Positions 60,127-64,000 of a DNA stretch of 64,000 nucleotides are shown here, in pieces. Origin of the DNA: Streptosporangium violaceochromogenes (GTDB taxonomy: Bacteria > Actinomycetota > Actinomycetes > Streptosporangiales > Streptosporangiaceae). The DNA is taken from positions 236,708-300,707 of the forward strand of contig NZ_BNBB01000003.1 of the NCBI RefSeq assembly GCF_014654615.1. Direction: 5' to 3'. The notes under the pieces were generated by a model. That model was not told the origin of the DNA and did no database searches. It saw nothing but the letters and a program-made list of their open reading frames with translations. The position numbers and the translations under genes are program-made. Every line of letters starts with the position of its first letter. Position 1 is the first letter of the stretch.

Positions 60127-60398
60127 GGGTTTCCTGTCGGCGGGTCGGGGTGGTTGACGAAGTGGGGTGGGGGGTGTCCCCGGCCGGGGTTGGGAAGGGC
60201 GGCCGGGGACACCCCCCCGGGGGCGACCGGTGTGGTTTCCCCCTTTTTTGTCCCTGACAAGGGGGGCGGTCGCCCTGGGCCGGCGGGAGGGGTCCTTTGG
60301 GAAGAGGAAGGACTTCCTCCGCCGGGGGCCGGGGTGGTGAGGTGGCGTGGCCGGTCGCCGGAGGTGTCTTTTCTCCGGAGGCCGGCCGTACCGGCTGT
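60127..60398 (-). promoter_or_regulatory. Intergenic region with compound hairpin upstream of the BldC-like gene
   Basis: A perfect 9-bp stem GGGCGACCG (60221-60229) / CGGTCGCCC (60267-60275) encloses a second hairpin, CCCCC (60239-60243) / GGGGG (60261-60265) with inner TTGTC/GACAA. It may terminate the upstream small-gene transcript or structure the leader of the BldC-like mRNA. No gene is visible in the 270 bp. Confidence 0.5.
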
Positions 60399-60704
60399 TT
60401 AGGGGGTGGGTGAGGGCAACGGGAGGGGTAGGCGGGTGGGGCGGCAGCGGAGGGCGAGTTCGGCTTGGAGGGTTTCGGCGGAGTCGCGCAGGATGGTGGG
60501 CCGGAATCCGGCTTTCTCCTGTTCGAGGGTGAGGGGCTCGCGGTAGAGGGCGAACCACAGCGGCACCGTCAGGTGGGCGACGCAGACGATCTTCCAGGTG
60601 GGGAACGCCTCGGCCAGGGCGGCGCGCTGGGCCTCCCACTGGGCGCGGGCCTTGCTGTCGGTCTGCCTGCCCTGCTGGGGGCCGAGGGAAGGGGCGGCGG
60701 TCAT
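60399..60704 (-). CDS. Hypothetical protein
   Basis: A 101-residue protein; its ATG overlaps the previous stop (ATGA). Most informative part: KARAQWEAQRAALAEAFPTW, KIVCVAHLTVPLWFALYREP. No signal peptide or known domain. Part of a coupled set of small genes (61455 to 60399). Confidence 0.6.
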   Translation of the reverse strand: MTAAPSLGPQQGRQTDSKARAQWEAQRAALAEAFPTWKIVCVAHLTVPLWFALYREPLTLEQEKAGFRPTILRDSAETLQAELALRCRPTRLPLPLPSPTP

Positions 60705-61099
60705 GGGGTGCTTCCTTCGGGTGGGTAGGGCAGGGTGCGGGCGGGCCGTACGGCGGAGCGGCGGGCGCAGGGGAGAGGGGGTCGCCGGGTTTGGTCGGGG
60801 GTGGCCGGGCCGGGGGGTACGGCCTGGAGGAGTGCCTGGGTTTCGGCGTGGCGCATCCGTTCTGCCAGGTCTTCGGCGGTGTCGGCGGAGACCATGACGG
60901 GTTCGGGGGTGGGCCAGGCGGCGATGGCGTAGAAGTGGCGGGTGCCGGTGCCGTACCAGACGACCCATCCAGGTCGGGAACGTTCCAACACCTCGGCTTT
61001 TTCGCGGGCGGGGCCGTCCCAGATCCGCCGGTAGACAGGTGTTGGGGCGGAGGGCTGCCCGGCGCGGTGCCTGCCCGGGGTGCGCGGTTGCCCGATCAC
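60701..61099 (-). CDS. Hypothetical protein
   Basis: A 132-residue protein starting at GTG overlapping the previous stop (GTGA). RPGWVVWYGTGTRHFYAIAA and WPTPEPVMVSADTAEDLAER suggest a small alpha/beta domain; the C-terminus is Pro/Arg-rich. Similar proteins accompany Scr1/DUF397 genes in Streptosporangiales (recollection). Confidence 0.6.
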   Translation of the reverse strand: MIGQPRTPGRHRAGQPSAPTPVYRRIWDGPAREKAEVLERSRPGWVVWYGTGTRHFYAIAAWPTPEPVMVSADTAEDLAERMRHAETQALLQAVPPGPATPDQTRRPPLPCARRSAVRPARTLPYPPEGSTP

Positions 61100-61455
61100 G
61101 TTCCCACCCGCCCGGACCCTGTTTCGGGGGCGGTCCTCCCGCCGCCGGACGTGGCCGTCTGGTCGGCCGGCTGCCCGGCTCCGGTCTGCTCGGTGGCCTC
61201 GCCGGGGGTGGTCTCCAGTTCCCGGGCTGCCTGCTCCTGCCGTTCCACCTCGGCCTGGAGTTGCGTGAGGGTGTCGGCGTCGACGGTGCGGTACGGCGGG
61301 GCGTGCCACTCGGTCTCGCGAGGGAACGGCTGCACCCGGCTGGCCCAGAGGCGGCCGGTGTCGCTGACGATGATCCGCCAGCCGGGAATCGCACCCACGG
61401 GGGCTCCTGCACCTGCGCCTGCGATGCCGGGGGTGGGGGAATTAGCATTCTGCAT
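61096..61455 (-). CDS. Hypothetical protein
   Basis: A 119-residue protein with GGAGATCC before the ATG at 61453-61455. GWRIIVSDTGRLWASRVQPF is followed by a coiled-coil-like TLTQLQAEVERQEQAARELE and a Gly/Thr/Ala-rich tail. The frame is open further upstream, but the ribosome-binding site supports this start. First gene of the coupled trio. Confidence 0.6.
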   Translation of the reverse strand: MQNANSPTPGIAGAGAGAPVGAIPGWRIIVSDTGRLWASRVQPFPRETEWHAPPYRTVDADTLTQLQAEVERQEQAARELETTPGEATEQTGAGQPADQTATSGGGRTAPETGSGRVGT

Positions 61456-61621
61456 GAATCGGATCTCCGTTGTCCGGTTATGGACCCGCCCGGGTGTCGC
61501 GAGCGCCGGGCGGGTCCGCTTTGTGGGGTGGGAAGAAAGCCGTCGGGACGCCGATGGAGGTGTTCCGGCCGCGCCGGGAGCACGGGCGCTCAGGTATGTG
61601 CCGGGAGCGGGGCGTCGGCTG

Positions 61622-62154
61622 TCACCGCGCCGCGCGGGCCCGGTGGCCGTAGTCCTCACGCCGGACCGGGGGCAGGGTCGGGGCGTCCGCCGGGGCGGCG
61701 ACGGCCGGGCGCAAGGCGCGGCGGGCGAGGCCGGTACGGCATGTTCGGCGGATGTCCGCTGCTCGGGGTCGTCGGCGGGGGCCGGGGGAAGGTCGTGCCG
61801 AGTGGCCGATACGACGGGCGGGGCCTGCTCCGGGATCTCCGGGGCGGCGGGTTGGGGGCGGCGCTGGGCGGGGACCAGCGGAATCACCTCGCCGGGCGCC
61901 ACGTCGGCGGGCGGCCCGAAACGAGGCAGCCGCACCGGGCCGCCGCACCGCCGGGCCTCCAGCCGGGCGCCCATCATCTCCCCGCACGGCTGAACGTAGT
62001 CATGATCGGCCGGAGAGCCGGGGCAGCCGTGCGCGTAGGGGGCGTGCCCGCACAGGGCACACCCCATCGGCATCGGCACGGCGCCGGCGAAACAGCCGCA
62101 GCCGCCCCTGATCGGCGTGACCCGGTCGAGGACCGGAGCACTAGGCTTGCTCAT
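61622..62154 (-). CDS. Cys/Pro-rich hypothetical protein, 3' end unresolved
   Basis: From the ATG at 62154 the frame reads MSKPSAPVLDRVTPIRGGCG, then five more Cys (GCALCGHAPYAHGC, VQPCGEMMG, RRCGG), possibly a zinc ribbon, and a Pro/Ala-rich region. The same frame stays open into the next gene, while another frame with better third-position GC ends at 61622 (PVRREDYGHRARAAR). A frameshift near 61750 or a long low-complexity tail are both possible. No ribosome-binding site is seen. Confidence 0.4.
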
Positions 62155-62360
62155 GGGTCAGGAACCACACTTCCTGATCGGGGCCTGTCCGGACGTGTGC
62201 AGCGTCCGGCAGGCCGTTTCTATCCTGACGGTATTTGATCTTCAGATGTATTTGCGCAGTTCAGAGGGTTACTGTGTCCTGCACGTTCACGGTCTAGCAG
62301 TCCTTTTCATGAACGGTCGCGACTCTTCAAACTAGAGCTTCGCTGTCTACGGTCTTCCCT

Positions 62361-62636
62361 ATGATCAATCAGGGGGAATGGGTTTGGGAGGAGGGGACGG
62401 CGCGGTGGAGGCAGCTTTACGCCGTTCTCAGAGATCGCATCGAGTCCGGCGCGTACCCGTCTCGGCGCCTGATACCGAGCCTGATTCAGATGGAGGAGGA
62501 GTTCGGGCTGGCGCGCAACACCATCCGCAAGGCTCTTGCCCGGCTCACCCGTGAAGGTTACGTGCGTCCTGAGCAGGGAGTGGGCACCGTCGTGCAGCCT
62601 CGGGAGGAGTGGAAGCCCGAGACAGGCGAGGAGTGA
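62361..62636 (+). CDS. Short GntR-family DNA-binding protein
   Basis: A 91-residue winged-helix protein: LYAVLRDRIESGAYPSRRLI, PSLIQMEEEFGLARNTIRKA, LARLTREGYVRPEQGVGTVV. It consists of the GntR DNA-binding domain only, with no effector domain, as in many actinobacterial accessory regulators. No Shine-Dalgarno site; the mRNA may be leaderless. Confidence 0.88.
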   Translation: MINQGEWVWEEGTARWRQLYAVLRDRIESGAYPSRRLIPSLIQMEEEFGLARNTIRKALARLTREGYVRPEQGVGTVVQPREEWKPETGEE

Positions 62637-62762
62637 CGCGATGGTCGGCCTCGCTGTCATGGTCATCCTTTCCCGGGGACACCTCACATCATGGGCGTGC
62701 GCTGCGCACATGCGCAAGCGCCACGCATAGAATTCTTTGAGAGAGGACGCCACACTTACGTC

Positions 62763-63602
62763 ATGGTTCTGAAGAGTCCAACCATCCGGCATCGCCGCCT
62801 TGGTCGGGAGCTGCGACGGCTCCGGGAGGAAGCGGGCTTGACTCCTGAGCGGGCAGCCCAGCATCTCGGCTGGAGCCGCTCCAAGCTCAACCGGATCGAG
62901 ATCGCACGGATCAAGGTGACCCCCTCCGACGTCGCCAACGCTTGCGATCTGTACGGTGCCGACTCGGACACCAAGGCGATGTTGATTCAGCTTGGCCGCG
63001 AGGTGGGCCACCGAGGATGGTGGGCTGCTTACAGCGATGTGCTAGCCGGGACATATGTAAGCCTAGAGGCCGATGCTGCCGTTATCCGTACGTGGGAGCC
63101 GTTGCTGATCCCGGGATTACTGCAAACCGAGGGATACGCCCGAGCGATCATCAGTGGTGGACGGCCTGGCCTGGATGAAGCCGAGTTGCGGCGACGCGTA
63201 TCGGCGCGAATGCAGCGGAAGGTCACGCTGTTGGGTGCGACGCCGACTCTCCATGTGCTGATGGACGAGATCGCTCTTCGGCGCTCGATAGGGTCCGCCA
63301 GCATCATGATCGAGCAACTCGACGACCTCATTCAGGTGTCTGGCTGGCCCGCTGTCACGATCCGGGTGCTCCCACTGACCGCAGGCTCACATGCGGGGCT
63401 GGACGGCTCCTTCTCGGTGTTCTCCTTCGACGAGGGAGATCCGGATGTCGCCTATACCGGCGGACCTGCTGGTGAGGCATACCTGGAAGATTCCTCCCAG
63501 GTGCATGACCTTACGCTGGTTTTTGAGCGCCTCAGCCAAATGGCGCTATCCCCTGAGGAATCCGTGGCGCTCATCGCCGCGGCAAGGAGCGATCATGAAT
63601 AA
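62763..63602 (+). CDS. Scr1-family XRE transcriptional regulator (DUF5753)
   Basis: A 279-residue protein: XRE helix-turn-helix (LGRELRRLREEAGLTPERAA, QHLGWSRSKLNRIEIARIKV) followed by the DUF5753 domain (LEADAAVIRTWEPLLIPGLL, QTEGYARAIISGG, HVLMDEIALRR, VRVLPLTAGSHAGLDGSF as IRVLPLTAGSHAGLDG). These regulators pair with DUF397 proteins and affect development or antibiotic production in Streptomyces. It overlaps the DUF397 gene by 8 bp. Confidence 0.93.
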   Translation: MVLKSPTIRHRRLGRELRRLREEAGLTPERAAQHLGWSRSKLNRIEIARIKVTPSDVANACDLYGADSDTKAMLIQLGREVGHRGWWAAYSDVLAGTYVSLEADAAVIRTWEPLLIPGLLQTEGYARAIISGGRPGLDEAELRRRVSARMQRKVTLLGATPTLHVLMDEIALRRSIGSASIMIEQLDDLIQVSGWPAVTIRVLPLTAGSHAGLDGSFSVFSFDEGDPDVAYTGGPAGEAYLEDSSQVHDLTLVFERLSQMALSPEESVALIAAARSDHE

Positions 63603-63798
63603 GATCCCTGATCTATCCGGTGCTGAATTCCGTAAGTCGAGTTTTAGCGGCGCTCACGACAACTGCGTCGAGGTGGCCACGAACCTACCGGGCCTCATCG
63701 CCGTCCGCGACAGCAAGGACTCCGCTGGCCCGGTGCTGACCTTCTCCTCCGCCGCTTGGAGCGACTTCCTCGCGGGCGTCCGTAACGGGGACCTCTGA
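63595..63798 (+). CDS. DUF397 protein (Scr1 partner)
   Basis: A 67-residue protein: FRKSSFSGAHDNCVEVATNL, IAVRDSKDSAGPVLTFSSAA, WSDFLAGVRNG is the full DUF397 pattern. DUF397 proteins bind the preceding Scr1-type regulator in a toxin-antitoxin-like or sigma/anti-sigma-like relation. Overlapping start implies coupled translation. Confidence 0.93.
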   Translation: MNKIPDLSGAEFRKSSFSGAHDNCVEVATNLPGLIAVRDSKDSAGPVLTFSSAAWSDFLAGVRNGDL

Positions 63799-63905
63799 CC
63801 GAAGCGGGATCACGGGCCGCGCGGTCGTACGCCTGAGCAGGCGGTTGGCCGCGCGGCCCTGAGCACCCTGTGATTCGGGTGATGAGACGGCAGCCTCCGG
63901 ATCTT

Positions 63906-64000
63906 GAACGATCCCCGCGTGCGCGGGGAGCACCTCGGGTCACGTCCAGCGGAGTGGTGTATGAGTTGATCTCCGCGTGATCCTGTTTCTGTAGGTTAAG
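63906..64000 (-). CRISPR. Degenerate CRISPR remnant at the right edge
   Basis: 63906-63933 matches the array 2 repeat except at the outer bases (ATCCCCGCGTGCGCGG then GGAGCAC). Thirty bases later a half-repeat (ATCTCCGCGTG, 63969-63979) follows, then CTGTAGGTTAAG, which resembles CTGCAGGTTTAG of the array 1 leader. It may be a decayed third array or the start of one beyond the window. Confidence 0.55.

Overview
The window is chromosomal DNA of a high-GC actinobacterium, most likely from the Streptosporangiales or a close relative. The evidence is the strongly GC-rich third codon positions, frequent GTG/TTG starts and ATGA/GTGA gene overlaps, together with lineage-typical families: a DUF574 methyltransferase, a Scr1-type XRE regulator with a DUF397 partner, a BldC-like protein, a DUF2089/SHOCT pair and an LCP protein. 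I found no rRNA, tRNA, phage module or plasmid origin. Calls come from reading the sequence only; no database search was possible.

Layout. 0-5.3 kb: a partial GlxA/AraC regulator, an odd L,D-transpeptidase-like secreted protein, an orphan sensor kinase, an LCP protein and a GNAT acetyltransferase. 5.3-14.5 kb: a tightly packed seven-gene minus-strand operon of envelope proteins. It holds three membrane-anchored proteins with long extracellular parts, a transmembrane protein with a sigma-like domain inside and a BACON-like domain outside, an ESX/EspI-like MinD ATPase, a Pro-rich secreted protein and a GH16 glucanase. It is the best candidate for an undescribed system. 15.2-18.6 kb: a DUF7144 membrane protein, a beta-hydroxyacid-dehydrogenase-like enzyme, a small Cys-rich secreted protein, an IS701-type transposase remnant, and a toxin-antitoxin-like module whose toxin is frameshifted. 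18.8-23.7 kb: acyl-CoA dehydrogenase divergent from a two-domain CoA-transferase and an acyl-CoA ligase. 23.7-33.3 kb: an ECF sigma factor, an MFS exporter coupled to a GH88-like protein, a zinc/manganese ABC uptake operon, CopC with a membrane partner, a secreted protein and a LysA-like PLP decarboxylase. 33.5-39.5 kb: a lower-GC pair (cold-shock-like and secreted proteins), a DUF2089/membrane/SHOCT operon, and a PadR-DUF1048-ABC exporter-P450 cassette.

39.7-51.5 kb: a complete type I-E CRISPR-Cas locus. Array 1 (31 repeats) is read leftwards from a leader that sits next to cas3; then come cas3 and cse1-cse2-cas7-cas5-cas6-cas1-cas2. A lone repeat with a decayed leader follows cas2 in the opposite orientation. 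Array 2 (13 repeats, a different repeat sequence but a recognisably related leader) lies at 58.9-59.7 kb without cas genes, and a further remnant sits at the right edge.

51.8-58.6 kb: DUF574 methyltransferase, a PQQ-propeller lipoprotein with a membrane partner, an NTR-like protein, a CBS-pair protein, a small coiled coil and an FAD-dependent oxidoreductase-like protein. 59.9-63.8 kb: accessory regulators (BldC-like, short GntR, Scr1 XRE plus DUF397) and small hypothetical genes.
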